Notes under the pieces: generated by a model | Told to the model about the DNA's origin: nothing | What the model saw: the letters and a program-made list of their open reading frames with translations, nothing else | The model's database searches: none | Source of the DNA: Cocos nucifera | Lineage: Eukaryota > Streptophyta > Magnoliopsida > Arecales > Arecaceae | NCBI GenBank assembly: GCA_006176705.1 | Contig: QRFJ01001016.1 | Span: forward strand, 439,001-503,000 | Length of the DNA stretch: 64,000 nt | Direction: 5' to 3' | In this document: one piece after another, positions 37,762-49,685 of the stretch | Layout: every line of letters starts with the position of its first letter | Numbering within the stretch: position 1 is the stretch's first letter | Translations under genes and position numbers: made by a program

Positions 37762-39055
37762 CTATGATTTTGGACTAGTCTTCAGAATCCTTTCGAACTG
37801 GCCATGAAAATTGGTATTTTATTTTTCTTTTACCATATGAGATTTCACCTAAAATTTATTCATTATGATCTGGTTAATAGTTTGGTTCTTTCCACTTAAA
37901 CGGTTTGTATTGAGGAGTTTTAAGGGGTCAGCCATTGGATGGTCCAGGATTGAGATAGTCCCCTTGGCATGACAAGGAGTCCCTTTGATGCATGGGTTTG
38001 GCACTCATGCTGCTTCACATGTGGCAAAGAAGGTATGAGTTGCAGGATAGTCTTCCCCGTAAATTAATGAAAATTCTATTTATCTTATATGGCCAATCAT
38101 ACGGGAGTTATTTTGTAGGATCTCAATTTATCTCCTCTTTCGTTATCCTCGGAATTCTTGTACTCTGATTCGAAAGAATGTATTTATATTTGTTAGGTAT
38201 GGTTTATCCATCCTAACACTATATATATATATATATATATGAGAAGGGAATAGGTGTAAAAGGAACCTAGTACGCACAAAATGGATGTCCTAGCATCATT
38301 GGAGTTATCCAAGGAAAGAAACTCTGCTGAGTAGGAAATGCCTTTGGAGTGATGCATGTTAAGGCTTCTTACTTTTTGCTCGGAGCATTCTAAACAAGGA
38401 AAGTAAGACATTTGAAACCTTTGTCTCCTCATTGTCTAAGACTCTATAAGTTCACTGAAGTATATTTAGAAGAAGCTTTCAAAATTAGATACAAACAATG
38501 GATAGTTAGAAACCTGCCCGTTTCTTGGATGTCTTTTATTTCTTTTCTGTTCTAAACATGTATTGAGTCTTAGGAGATGTTTCTTCAAATATTTGACATA
38601 TATAAATGATTTTTAAATTTGAAACAATTGATAATATGGTGGCATTACCATTGCTATTATCAAAAACATTGACCATCTTTATGGACAAGAAGTAAGCTTC
38701 TTTTACATATAACATTAACTACAGTGAAGATGGAATAATATAACATTATTTATCAATTTATTTTGTTTAATCTAGCTGATTCAATGCTTTTTTCTAATTT
38801 TAAATATGCTTTCCTAGAATGTTTTTGTGTTTTCTATGCCTTTTATGGATAGGGTAAGTATACCGCTCAAGGCCTAGTTCTAGAGCCCCTGATTAAAGAG
38901 GCGTGCTCCTTAAGGCAACCGCACGACTCACAACATTTTTATCAATTATATTGTATTATTTAGCACATTCAAATCCTTTTCATATTTTTAAAAGATGCCT
39001 CCTTCAAATGCTCATTAGTATTTTGTTTCTCTTTGTGGGTTGGATAACGATACCA
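37762..39055. other. intergenic DNA without a recognised gene
   Basis: AT-rich, with a short TA microsatellite at about 38220-38240. Nothing supportable on either strand. Confidence 0.45.
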
Positions 39056-39063
39056 TATAAAAG

Positions 39064-39531
39064 TAGGGCACACAAAATATGATCCTACAGATCAATATGA
39101 TTCATGTTTGTTTCATCATAAATAGATTTAGATTTAGACTAAATAGATTTGGATCATAAATAGATTAATTGATTTAACTTATTTAATATTTAGATCGAAT
39201 TGAATTTTAGATATCTTATCCGTTTAATCTATTTAATATTTAGATCAAATTAAGTCAAATAATCTATTTAATTCATTTAACTTATTTAACTCATTTAAGA
39301 TCTATCTAACATGTTTAAAATTTGATTAATCTAATCTATTTAATTTGTTTAATCCATTTATTTCATTTAATAAATAAATTAAGTGGGTCGGATTGGATTA
39401 CCTATTCAATAAAAAGGTTAGATTTAAATTTAAATTTTTGATCCATTTAATAAATAGATCGAATTTGGATTGATGATTTTCTGATCCGGCCCGTATCAAT
39501 CTGATCCAATCTAACTCAATTGCCACCCCTA
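39064..39531. mobile_element. candidate hAT-like MITE (468 bp)
   Basis: The right end reads CAATTGCCACCCCTA (reverse complement TAGGGGTGGCAATTG, a common hAT-type end). The left end TAGGGCACACAAA is a weaker match. Flanking 8-mers TATAAAAG (39056-39063) and TCTAAAAC (39532-39539) match at 6 of 8. The interior is AT-rich with TATTTAATATTTAGATCGAA-like direct repeats. Confidence 0.4.
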
Positions 39532-39539
39532 TCTAAAAC

Positions 39540-41135
39540 TCCACTATATATTAAAAAAAGAAAAAGAAAAACCCTATTTCACGCAAACAAAGATGAGGTG
39601 TGCACTTCTGATACACCATGCTAGGGTTGGCCGATCTCATGGTTTGCACACCACTAAAACTATAAAAAAAAAAAAAAAAAAAGGCTCCAGCTGCTTGGGT
39701 TTAAAATGCAACTTAGTTATATTTTACTCTCTCTCTCTTTTTTAACGCCCTACAATCACATGGCACGGGACCACAAAAGTCCGGCTACAATGAATCCAAT
39801 TATCATGCTGCAAAATTCAAAATGGGTGGGCCGTGCTTGGGGGTCCGTCGAGCACGGAATTTTCTTCAGCCACTTGCCTTCTTCTCAATTATAGATCTCG
39901 TGGTGGCCAGGTGCGAACCAATTGGTACCGTCGCGCATGGCGCGAGTGGTGGTGCGTCCACTAGAAGCTAATTTCGGTTGGAGGGAGCTTATCTCGGTCC
40001 AGGTCATGATGACAGCCACCGCCGAGGAAAAGATCAAACTGCAATTACTTATCCTTGGACTTTTGCTCGAACAGCGGTTGGAGGGAGACGGGGGCCATGC
40101 AGCGTGGGCTTCATCAGATGTTGAGGTCCACTTGGCCGGACGCATCGATTGCTTGTGATAAAAATTGACTTGGAAAGGGAGAGATTAGCGACGCCTGATG
40201 GCAATATTTTGATAACGGATCCAAGAATTCTTTTAACATAAAACATTAAAAGATTTTATTTTGTTGATTATTAAAAGAATCCACAGAATTCTTTGGTCCT
40301 ATTCTATGTTGTTTTGAGTTACAACCATCTTCTTTTATCAAAGAAAAGAGAATGTTTTCTTTTTATTTCTTTATCAAAAGTTGCATATGTAAGCTTACGT
40401 GCTGAGCAGTACATGTCAAGCAACATGATATGATATGTTTTTAAGTGAAATTTCCTGTTCATGGAACTGATCGTTAATATTCTCTTTCTCAAGAAAAGAG
40501 AGGTTGATTTGATTTTGTTGATGAAAAGCATGAAAGGCGGACGGGCTCTCACTCTACAGGAGCCTGGTTGGTGGTGTTTGGCACGTGCCATTAACTGACC
40601 AATTTGATGGTACGCATTAAATTGATGGTAGGCATTCACTAACCAATTTGGCTATGCACATGAAGTTTATATCACACGCTTCACCTCAAAAAATTGAATG
40701 TGTTCCTCTATCATTTGCAAGTAACAAAACTAAAGCGATATTGTCCTGTTGTAGGAGATGGTGGATTAGCCTGCTAGATTCCCTTACCAACCAACTGGCT
40801 TACCAAAGAAGCAACTTTTGTGACTTCCTTTTGAGATTTTTTCTCTTTTATTTGCCAAACATTACGATGGTCCTGTATATTGAGTGATTAAAAAGAAATA
40901 GCTTTTCATCAATAAAAAAAGAAAAACAATATATAACTAGCTTACAACTTATCATAAATTTGTAAGGACTAATAGCTGATGGGTCAAGCCACTCTGTGTC
41001 TTTTCTGGCCCTAGCAGGTTCTGGGTCTCAACGTGTGATCCAAATTAGGCCTTGCCCGGACCCAGGGCCAGCCTTAAGACTCTATTGGGCCTCGGTCACA
41101 ATTCGGGTATTAGTTACGAAATCAATTTGGGTTTG
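39540..41135. other. intergenic DNA without a recognised gene
   Basis: Open frames of 60-106 codons overlap one another on both strands at 39.9-40.6 kb with no known domain. An A run lies at about 39663-39682. Confidence 0.4.
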
Positions 41136-41144
41136 TAAAGTTTT

Positions 41145-41864
41145 GAGTAATTTATTGTGCATCACGTGTGGTATAAAAAAACTACACCATCTTATCTGAT
41201 TGGACCACGTAGCCATCATTTTTTAACGTACATTTAATACCTATAGTCTGCTTTTTCGTTTGAAATTTTGAATGACGAAAATGCTCCTCTTCTTTCGAAA
41301 AATTATGACATTTTGTATTTATATTATGACATTCTACATTAAAATTATGACTTTCTGTATAAGATGTCATAATTTTTTTCTAAAAGTCATAAGAAAATAG
41401 AGGTATTTTCATCATTGAAAATTTTTGACACGCAATTAATGTCTGCAGTTTCACTTTTTCGTTTGAAATTTTGAATAAAAAAATATTTTTTTATTTCTAA
41501 AAAAATCATGACATCCTGCATTCAAATTATGACTTCGGATAGGATGTCATAAAAAAGAATATATTTTTATCATTTAAAATTTTTATAAATTTTCAATGAT
41601 GAAAATTTTTTTCTTTTTATGATGACTTTTGAAAGAAAATTATGGTATCTTGTGCAGCAAGTCATAATTTTAATGTAGGATGTCATAATATCAACATATG
41701 ATGTCATTATTTTTCAGAAGAGGAGAAGCATTTTTGTCATTTAAAATTTTAAAAAAGCAGAACTGTAAGTATTAAATACGCATTGAAAAGTAGTGGCTAC
41801 ATGATTTAATAAGATGAAGCGATGTAGTTTTCCTACATTGCACTTGATGTACAAATAATTTTTC
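41145..41864. mobile_element. Mutator-like MITE (720 bp), relative of 8497-9305
   Basis: The left end GAGTAATTTATTGTGCATC and the reverse complement of the right end GAAAAATTATTTGTACATC form diverged terminal inverted repeats. Similarity continues inwards (CCACGTAGCCATCA at left, TAGTGGCTACATG at right). TAAAGTTTT flanks both sides (41136-41144, 41865-41873), a perfect 9-bp duplication. The interior has the same TTATGACAT/ATGTCATAA modules and GAAATTTTGAATGA motif as the first copy. No coding capacity. Confidence 0.8.
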
Positions 41865-42243
41865 TAAAGTTTTATCCAAGCTCGGCCTAGCCAGTGTTAT
41901 CAACATTTCTTGGCCCAAACCTTGCCTTGGTCTATGGCACGAGAAATTATTGCATGCATCAGGTGCAAGTGAACCAAGGCAAATTTTGAAGCATATGCAT
42001 GATGGATAGCGTGCAATCAGAAATTGGCATGAAATATAAGGGGTAGCATGGCGTGTTATCCACCATAGGATTTGATGCAGTCCGATTATACTTGGTGTAT
42101 GCAATATGGAGGCTATGGCATGCATTGGACAGAGATCAAGTTAGCAGCCTGCAAATTAGATCCAACCAACAAGACTCGGCTCTTCTAGTTGGGATGGCTC
42201 TCCTCAAATCACAAACTTGGGACAAAGTTTTGGATTTGAAACC

Positions 42244-44172
42244 TGTAATAACCCAACCATTTGGATCTTTGAACCTGGCCCAGATTCAAAAGAGCCTGGA
42301 ACCTTATGTGTCAAACGTAAAAGAGAGAAAAACTCCTAAAAATTATTAAGAAAAATTTTTTAAGATTTGGCACATAAAAAGCCTAAAACAAGATCCAGAA
42401 CGATGAATGGAGTCCAACGAGCCCAAGAACAGCCCAAATGGAGTCGAAACGAAGAAATTATAAGCAAAAGAAGGTCAGAACGAGGTAGTAGGCCCTCTGG
42501 TCTACAGGAGGGGCCCATCGGTGGCGGTGCAACACAGGCCGGCAGAGCACGACGGTGCTGGGCTAGCCACGTGCTGGGCCGCCCCAGGTGCGGGCGCACG
42601 TGCACACGCCGCGTGGGAGCGGGTTGCGCGGGCGTCCAACCCAAACGATGGAGCACGGTCCATCATGGACTGTGGCCCACAACGCCCTGCATGGACCAAG
42701 AAATGGTTTCTCTACCATTTCTCATGGTCCACGATACTATTCTATGGACCAATTGCGATCCAATGGCTCAAAGATGAGCCGATCATGATCTAATGGTTGA
42801 AATCTGATCTAGGCTTTATTTATATTATAGGGAGCTATTTTACACGATCCAATGATCAAAAATGCTTCCTATGATGATCGGATGGATAAGAAGCAATTCG
42901 ATCCTGATTAGGAGCTGGGTGCGTGATCCGATGGCCCAAAAGGATGCCGATCATGATCCAACGGTCCAGAATTGATTCCAGATATGTTTAGAACTAGATT
43001 TCCTACTGAAATATTATTTTTGAGTTTTTAGAGTCTATATAATTCTGATTGATGAACTGTTTATTGCATTAGAAAGCTGGTGATGTTCTGAAGGTAAAAG
43101 GCTTTTTGAAAGATTTCAAAAAGATTTTATAAAGATTTTGGAACTTTTTGATGAAAGAATCTTATACAAGAATTGAGTGAGATATAGATCATTGAGATTA
43201 GGAGTTAAATTCATCGTCAATAGAGGTAAGAATTCTTAAACACAAATACTGATATTTATATTTATTATGGTACTACATGATTTGATTTTCTATGATTGAT
43301 ATTTATTTTATATTCATCGATATGATCATCTGTATATTTTGTATCATATAGTTGTATTAAACAATAATGATTAAAAAGAGAGAATATTTGGACTAGCCAC
43401 ATTAAACTAAGAATAGTCCCGCCATGGGCAGGAACGTGATATTTTGAGATTACCACCGTGGACTGGAGTGCGGCTAGTATGGTTTACTACCGTGGGCTGA
43501 ATCATGGATATTTTGAGATTGCCACCGTGGGCTGGAGTATGGTTAGTATGGTTTGCCACTGCATGCTGGATCATGGATATTTTGAGACTGCCACCATGGG
43601 CTGGATCGTGGCTAGTATGGTTTGCCAGTCATAGGCTGGATCGTGATCGTGATTAGTCCAAAATCTTAAAGATAATTATTGATTGACATGGATTATGTTA
43701 TGAGATATGGTTGACAAGATATAAAATAATAATTAAGTAAAAAAGAGTTTTACTTAATTATTCATATATAGTATATCAATTTGAGAAGATAATTATTTGA
43801 TAGTATTTGATGTATGTTTAAATAAATCAATATTTAATTTTACTGGTTATTTGATATGATGCTTGGCATGAGATTTTATTGATTATGATTTCGTTATGTT
43901 GCTGTATGATAATTATTTTTGAAACATAATGTCATACTGGTGTAAGTGTTTGAAATTTTTTATTGGACTATAAAGCTTACAACCCTTCTTTCTTTTTTTT
44001 TTTAGATTTGCAGGATGCTTGGTTTATCAATTTAAATGGAATTATATTATTTTTATGAATTTTGAGGTTGTACTAAATTTTTAAGAACTTGTATATTCTT
44101 TAGGATACTCTTATTCTAAGAAGTGTACGGCCATCACGTATCCGATCTAGATGCTGGATTTCGGACGTGACA
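42244..44172 (+). repeat. 5' LTR of the non-autonomous element (1929 bp)
   Basis: Aligns along its length with 55135-57077. It contains a short tandem module (GGTTTGCCA, then GGGCTGGATC, then GGCTAGTAT) at about 43400-43660 and ends AGATGCTGGATTTCGGACG, TGACA. Open frames near 42370-42790 are LTR sequence, not genes. Confidence 0.93.
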
Positions 44173-44175
44173 GAG

Positions 44176-44190
44176 TGGTATCAGAGCTTA
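44176..44190 (+). other. primer binding site, initiator tRNA-Met type
   Basis: TGGTATCAGAGCTTA starts three bases after the left LTR. TGGTATCAGAGC is the usual plant LTR-element PBS complementary to the 3' end of initiator methionine tRNA. Confidence 0.9.
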
Positions 44191-44297
44191 GATTTAAGTT
44201 GCTAGGGACTATGGCATAAGTGATATCAAAGCTTAAATTGTAATTACTTAAGACTGTATATAAGTGACTAGGTTGTGATAGATTGGTGAATGGAATT

Positions 44298-45161
44298 TGT
44301 TGACGCAGAAATCAGTTATCGTCAGAGTCTGCTGGAGTTGAGACCGACGAGGTCGCCGTCGGAGACTTGCAAAATAAAATTCCGTTCGGAGTCGGTGGAA
44401 GGGTGGCTCCGGCAGGACCCTCCGACGATCAAGTTAGCTCTGGCCAATAGAAATGGAATGCTCGGAATGAGTTTCGGAGCTTGGAGGAGAAGAGGAGAGC
44501 TTAGAGATCAGAGAGATTAGAAATTAGCGTATCTAGAGAGTCCTTTATAGGTGGAGCTTAGTTGATGGCGACGGCCATACCGCCGCATGGAGTTCGGTAC
44601 GGAGAGGAAGACGTCGTCAGGCGGTTGGTGACAGCCATACTGGCAAGTCATGGGCCGCATGAAGTTTGGTACGGAGAGAAAGGCATCGTCAGACGGTTGG
44701 TGACAGCCATACTAGCAAGTCGTGGGCCGCATGGGGCTGGTTACGGAGAGAGTAGTGGCGGCCATATCGTCCGGTCTTGTTGCCTGTTGCAGACTGATGG
44801 CGATAGTTCATTCAGAGGAGTTCGGACTTGTAGAAGAGTCCGGCTGAAGGAAAAGCTTGGAAGGAGTTCGGCTGTAGAGAAGTTCGGAGGAGCTCGACCG
44901 GCTGAAGGGACGGCCACTTGGGGAGTTCGACTGAGGGGCGACCGCTGAGGAGTTAGGGCGCCGAGGAATTTCGTTAAAATTCGGCCGCTTGGAATCCAAG
45001 GAGCTCGGCCGCTAGCAGTTCGACCGGCTGAACGGGTTCGAAGGAGCTCGGACGCTAGGGGTTCGACTGAAGCCCATCTGCTGAAGCTCTTCTGTGGCTA
45101 TTAGTTGCATTAGGCTGAGCATCGAGCTAGACTTCGGTGGGAGCAGGATTTATCCCCAACA
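44298..45161 (-). repeat. 3' LTR of the nested Tat element (864 bp)
   Basis: Plus-strand ends TGTTGACG and CCCCAACA, with a 5-bp terminal inverted repeat TGTTG/CAACA. A TATA box lies on the minus strand at 44544-44549 (CTATAAAGG). It aligns with 53239-54097; the differences I see are mostly transitions. Confidence 0.95.
44583..44770 (-). repeat. 72-bp tandem repeat inside the LTR (about 2.6 copies)
   Basis: The landmark CCGCATG recurs at 44583, 44655 and 44727, exactly 72 bp apart. The same array is in the other LTR at 53524, 53596 and 53668. It lies just upstream of the TATA box in the element's sense, in U3, where LTR enhancers usually sit. Confidence 0.9.
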
Positions 45162-45185
45162 CTAGCCCCCCCACTCCCGAGTTCG
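45162..45185 (-). other. polypurine tract of the nested element
   Basis: On the minus strand CGGGAGTGGGGGGGCTAG abuts the 3' LTR start TGTTGGGG. This fixes the orientation of the element. Confidence 0.85.
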
Positions 45186-45329
45186 AAAATTGAAGAAAGG
45201 AAGTGCTGGAAAGGTGACCGCCGAAGTCTTCCTCTGAGCTCCATGCTGGTTCAGGTCGAAGCTCGGAGGAAAGATTTCATCTCCAGCCAAAGTTGATGTC
45301 GAAGTTGAGGCCCGAGGGAGATCTCATCT

Positions 45330-47525
45330 CCTGCCGTGGTTGATACGGATGCTTGGGAGAGATCTGATCTATTGCCGGGGTTATCTCTGATCTTGTTTCT
45401 GGCCGAGGTTGTCTCGATCGCTCGGAAGAGATCTCATCTCTGGCCGAGGTTGTCTCAGGGGCTCTGGCCGAGGTTGGCGCAGACCTTATCCCTAGCCGAG
45501 GTTGCCTCAATCGCTCGGGAGAGATCTGATCCCTAACCGAGGTTGTCCACGGTCGCTCGGGAGAGATCTTATCTCTAGCCAAGGTTGTTGCTCACGTTAG
45601 GATGAGGTTCTCCTCCTGTCTCTAATCGAGGTTGACTCGATCGCTCGGAGAGATCTTATCTCTAGCCGAGGTTGATTCTCGAGAGAGATCTTATCTCTGG
45701 CCGAGGTTGTTGCGGGCGCTCGGGGGAGATCCTATCTCTGCGGTCGAGCTTTCCTCGGGGGAGATCTTATCTCCTGCAGTCAAGGTTGCCTCGAGCTTTT
45801 CTCGGGGGAGATCTTATCTCCTGCGGCCGAGCTTTTCTCCGGGGAGATCTTATCTCCTGCAGCCAAGGTCGAACTGGATGCTCGGGGAGATCTTATCTCC
45901 TGCAGTCGAGATCGAACTGGGCGCTCGGGAAGATCTTATCTCCTACAGCCGAGCTTTCCTTGGGGGAGATCTTATCTCCTGCGGTCGAGCTTTTTCTTGG
46001 AGGAGATCTTATCTCCTACAGCGAGGTCGAACTGAAAGCTCGGGGAGATCTTATCTCCTGCGATCGAGCTTTCCTCGAGAGAGATCTTATCTCCTACAGT
46101 CGAGTCGAACTGGGTGCTCGGGGGAGATCTTATCTCCTACAGCCGAGCTTTCCTCGGGGAGAGATCTTATCTCCTGCAGTCGAGGTCGAAGTGGGCGCTC
46201 GAGGAAGATCTTATCTCCTACAACCGAGCTTTCTCCGGGGAGATCTTATCTCCTATGGTCGAGCTTTCTCGGGGGAGATCTTATCTCCTGCAGTCGAGGT
46301 CGAAACTGGGCGCTCGGGGGAGATCTTATCTCCTGCAGCCGAGCTTTCCTCGGAGGAGATCTTATCTCCTGCAGCTGAGCTTTCCTCGGGGGAGATCTTA
46401 TCTCTACGATCGAGGTAGAACTGGGCACTCAGGAGAGATCTTATCTCCTGCAGCGAGCTTTCCTTGGGAAAGATCTTATCTCCTGCAGCCGAGGTTGCCT
46501 CGAGCTTTCCTCGGGGGAGATCTTATCTCCTACAGTCGGGCTTTCCTCGGGGAGATCGTATCTCCTACAGCCGAGCTTTCCTTGGGGAGATCTTATCTCC
46601 TGCAGCCGAGGTTGTTGCGGACGCTTGGGGGAGATCCTATCTCCTACGGTCGAGCTTTCCTCGGGGGAGATCTTATCTCCTACAGTCGAGCTTTTCTCGG
46701 GGGAGATCTTATCTCCTGCAGCCAAGATTGTCTCGAGCTTTCCTCGGGGGAGATCTTATCTCCTACGGTCGAGCTTTTCTTGGGGGAGATCTTATCTCCG
46801 GCAGCCAAGGTCGAACTGGGCGCTTAGAGGAGATCTTATCTCCTACGGTCGAGCTTTTCTCGGGGGAGATCTTATCTCCTACGGTCGAGCTTTCCTCGGG
46901 AAGATCTTATCTCCTATAGTCGAGGTCGAACTGGGCGCTCGGGGAAGATCTTATCTCCTGCAGTCGAGCTTTCCTTGGGGGCGATCTTATCTCCTACGGC
47001 AGAGCTTTCCTCGAGGGAGATCTTATCTCCTGCAGTCGAGGTCGAACTGGGTGCTGGGGGAGATCTTATCTTCTGTTAGTCGAGCTTTCCTCGGAGGAGA
47101 TCTTATCTCTTATGGTCGAGCTTTTCTCGGGGAGATCTTATCTCCTACAGTCGAGGTCAAACTGGACGCTCGGGGGAGATCTTATCTCCTATGGTCGAGC
47201 TTTCCTCGGGGAAGATCTTATCTCCTGCAACCGAGGTCGAACTGGGCGCTCGGGGAGATCTTATCTCCTACAGTCGAGCTTTCCTCGGGGGAGATCTTAT
47301 CTCCTGCAGCTAAGGTCGAAGTGGATGCTCGAGAGAGATCTTATCTCCTACGATCGAGCTTTCCTCGAGGGAGATCTTATCTCCTGCAGCCGAGGTCAAA
47401 CTGGGCTCTTGGGGGAGATCTTATCTCCGACAGCCGAGCTTTCCTTGGGGAAGATCTTATCTCTTGCAGCCGAGGTCGAATTGGGCGCTCGAGGGAGATC
47501 TTATCTCCTGCAGTCGAGCTTTAAG
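45330..47525 (-). repeat. 3'-UTR minisatellite, alternating units of about 36 and 44 bp
   Basis: On the plus strand every unit has GGAGATCTTATCTCC. I counted about 46 exact GATCTTAT cores between 45570 and 47510. A short unit (GAGCTTTCCTCGGGGGAGAT, CTTATCTCCTACAGTC) and a long one (GAGGTCGAACTGGGCGCTCG, GGGGAGATCTTATCTCC, TGCAGTC) alternate, so there is a higher-order structure. Units near 45330-45720 are more diverged than the rest. The long plus-strand open frames here (up to 299 codons) merely translate the repeat and are not genes. Confidence 0.95.
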
Positions 47526-47689
47526 GCTTTTGACCTACCCCCGTTAGCATGAGGTCCCCCTCCAGTTCCCAATACGGTAACTATTTGACTGCTTCATCCC
47601 CTGTTACCGCAGTTTCTGCACTAGGGAATAATAATGCGGAAATAAAGCAACTTTACTGAAGGGATATTACTGGTAATACATCCTCAGAT

Positions 47690-48740
47690 TCTCTGAGTTT
47701 CAAGGTTGCGGAAGTGTCATCCCTTCGAGCTCTTTCAAGCGATAAGCACCAGGCCGGATGACCTCCACCACTTCATACGGGCCTTCCTAATTAGGGGCGA
47801 GTTTTTTCTGACTCTGAGGCTGAGAGATAGCGGCTCGTCGGAGCACTAAGTCCCCCACTTTGAATATCTTATTTTTGACTCTGGAGTTGTAATACCGAGC
47901 CACCTTCCATCTGTAGGCCACCGTCCGGATGCGAGCTTCCTTTCTTTTTTCTTCCAGCAGGTCGAGGTCGACTCGGAGGTCCTAGGAATTACGTTGCTCG
48001 TTAAAGCCCGTGACTCACGCAGACGGGAGCTTGAGCTCGATCGGGATAACTACCTCAGTACCGAAGGCCAAGGCAAAGGGTGTTTCTCCAGTTGGCACCC
48101 TCTAAGTAGTTCGATATGCTCAGAGGACATGGTAGAGTTCGTCCATCCAGGCTCCTTTTGCCCTATCGAGCTTTGCTTTGATTCCTTGCAGCAGGGTTCG
48201 GTTGGTTATCTCAGCTTCTCCGTTGGCCTACGGGTGAGCCACCGACGTGAAGTGGTGGGAGATATTTAGTCCTTCGCAGAACTCGGCGAACCTTGCCCCA
48301 GCGAACTGTCGCCCATTGTCGGTTATGAGGATTCGGGACAGACCGAACCGACAGACTAGTGACTTTTAGACGAAGTCTTGTACCTTGGTCTCGGTAATCT
48401 TCGCGAGTGGTTCGACTTCGACCCACTTAGTGAAGTAGTCGATTGCGATCAAGAGGAACTTTCACTGCCCCAACGCCGCTGGAAAGGGGTCGAGTATATC
48501 CATCCCCCACTGTGCAAATGGCCAGGGTGAGCTGAACGGAGTGAGTTCGGATGTCGGCTGTCTCTGTATGCTGGCGTTCTTCTAACAGCAGTCGTACCTC
48601 TTTACGTATTTCACGAAATCGCAAAATAGGGTCGGCCAGTAGTACCCCTATTGGTGCAATTTTTTCGATAGGGACTTGGCTCCTACGTGACTTCCGCAGA
48701 GTCCTTCGTGCATATCCCGTAGCACGAGGGCGGCCTCCGA
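47690..48740 (-). pseudogene. integrase region of the nested Tat element, multiple stops
   Basis: Minus-strand frame continuous with the upstream RNase H. The zinc-binding start (MHEGLCGSH) is followed by a damaged C-x2-C (YDCC). The catalytic core shows D (WGMDILDPF), D (LITDNGRQF) and E (ANGEAEITN), then a C-terminal domain with VARYYNSRV, GDLVLRRA and RPGAYRL. About ten in-frame stops interrupt it, many at positions where the family has Trp, Gln or Arg. It normally inserts the cDNA into the chromosome; this copy cannot make a functional enzyme. Confidence 0.85.
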
Positions 48741-48743
48741 AGG

Positions 48744-49661
48744 TCAGAGGCATCTTAGCAATGGAAAAAAGTACGATCTCTTATACAACCTACCTTCGTA
48801 TAAGACGTAGCGGGAGGCCTGATTTCTGAGCTTTCGAGCTTCTTTCAAATCATGGGGAAGGATCCCCTCCCTGAGGTAGGCGACTAGTGGGTCGATCCAG
48901 CTTGGCTCAAACTCCGTCTGCAGGATGACCCGAGGCTCCTCTGGGGTTGGGTACTTCAGAGTCTCCAAAAATACTCTCTTGGGCAGTTCGACCGGGACAG
49001 AAGTGGCCAATTTGGAGAGAAGATTGGCTCTCGCATTTTCCACCCTCGAAATATGTCGAATGCCGAAGCTGTCGAAGGCCGGAGTCAAATCCCTCACCTT
49101 TTCGAGGTATCTCACCATGCTTTCCTTCCGTTCCTCATAACTGCCACTGACTTGGTCGACCATCAGCTGAGAATCACTGTAGACTTGAAGCCGATCTACC
49201 TTTAGTTCCCTTGCTATCTTTAATCCGACGATCAGCGCTTCATATTCGGCCCTATTGTTGATCACTGGGAACTCGAAGCGCAGCACGTACTCGACGACGA
49301 CTCCCTCGGGGCTGACCAGGACCAGCCCCGCACTAGCTCCAGCGGAGTTGGACGAACCATCCACGTGCAGGGCCCAGGAGCCTTCGGGGAGGTCGGTGCT
49401 TTCCTCGGGGAGGTCCGACCGTGGTAGCTCTGCTTCGTCTAGGCTTGGTTCTGCTTTGGTGTCGATCTCGGTCGGCCCAAGCTCGGCCTCGACCGAAATG
49501 GTGCATTCTAGCATGAAATCCGCCAATATCTGGGTCTTGATTAACGATCTGGGCCGGTAGTTGATGTCGAACTCCGTGAGTTCGATCGCCCATTTTGTGA
49601 TTCTTCCAGAAGCGTTTGCTCGGTGAAGGACTTCTTTTATCGGTTGGTCCATGAGGACCAT
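48744..49661 (-). pseudogene. RNase H end plus archaeal-type RNase H (aRNH) of the nested element
   Basis: An open 305-codon stretch. The first 50 residues finish the gypsy RNase H and its tail (TEFDINYRPRS, ADFMLE). The aRNH domain runs from about 49376 to 48990: DGSSNSAGASAG (first Asp), NRAEYEALIVGL (Glu), VYSDSQLMVDQVSG (Asp), and NARANLLSKLAT where the family usually has Asp in ADLLS. The last catalytic Asp is therefore Asn, a G-to-A type change. The aRNH domain is what places the element in the Tat lineage. The stretch ends at a stop where Arg is usual. Confidence 0.85.
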
Positions 49662-49685
49662 TACGGTGTGCTCCTGAAAATAAGG

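Noticed and set aside
42367..42777. 136-codon frame at the left end of the outer element
   Set aside because: Lies entirely in LTR sequence and is only partly preserved in the second LTR at 55.3-55.7 kb; no domain.
45330..47525. CRISPR-like look of short repeats with spacers
   Set aside because: The spacers are themselves repeated, unit lengths alternate, the setting is a plant retrotransposon UTR, and there are no cas genes.
45632..47552. Plus-strand open frames up to 299 codons with RSYLLQ and EILSPAVE repeats
   Set aside because: Repeat translation artefact of the 36/44-bp array, present in all plus frames, and antisense to the retroelement.
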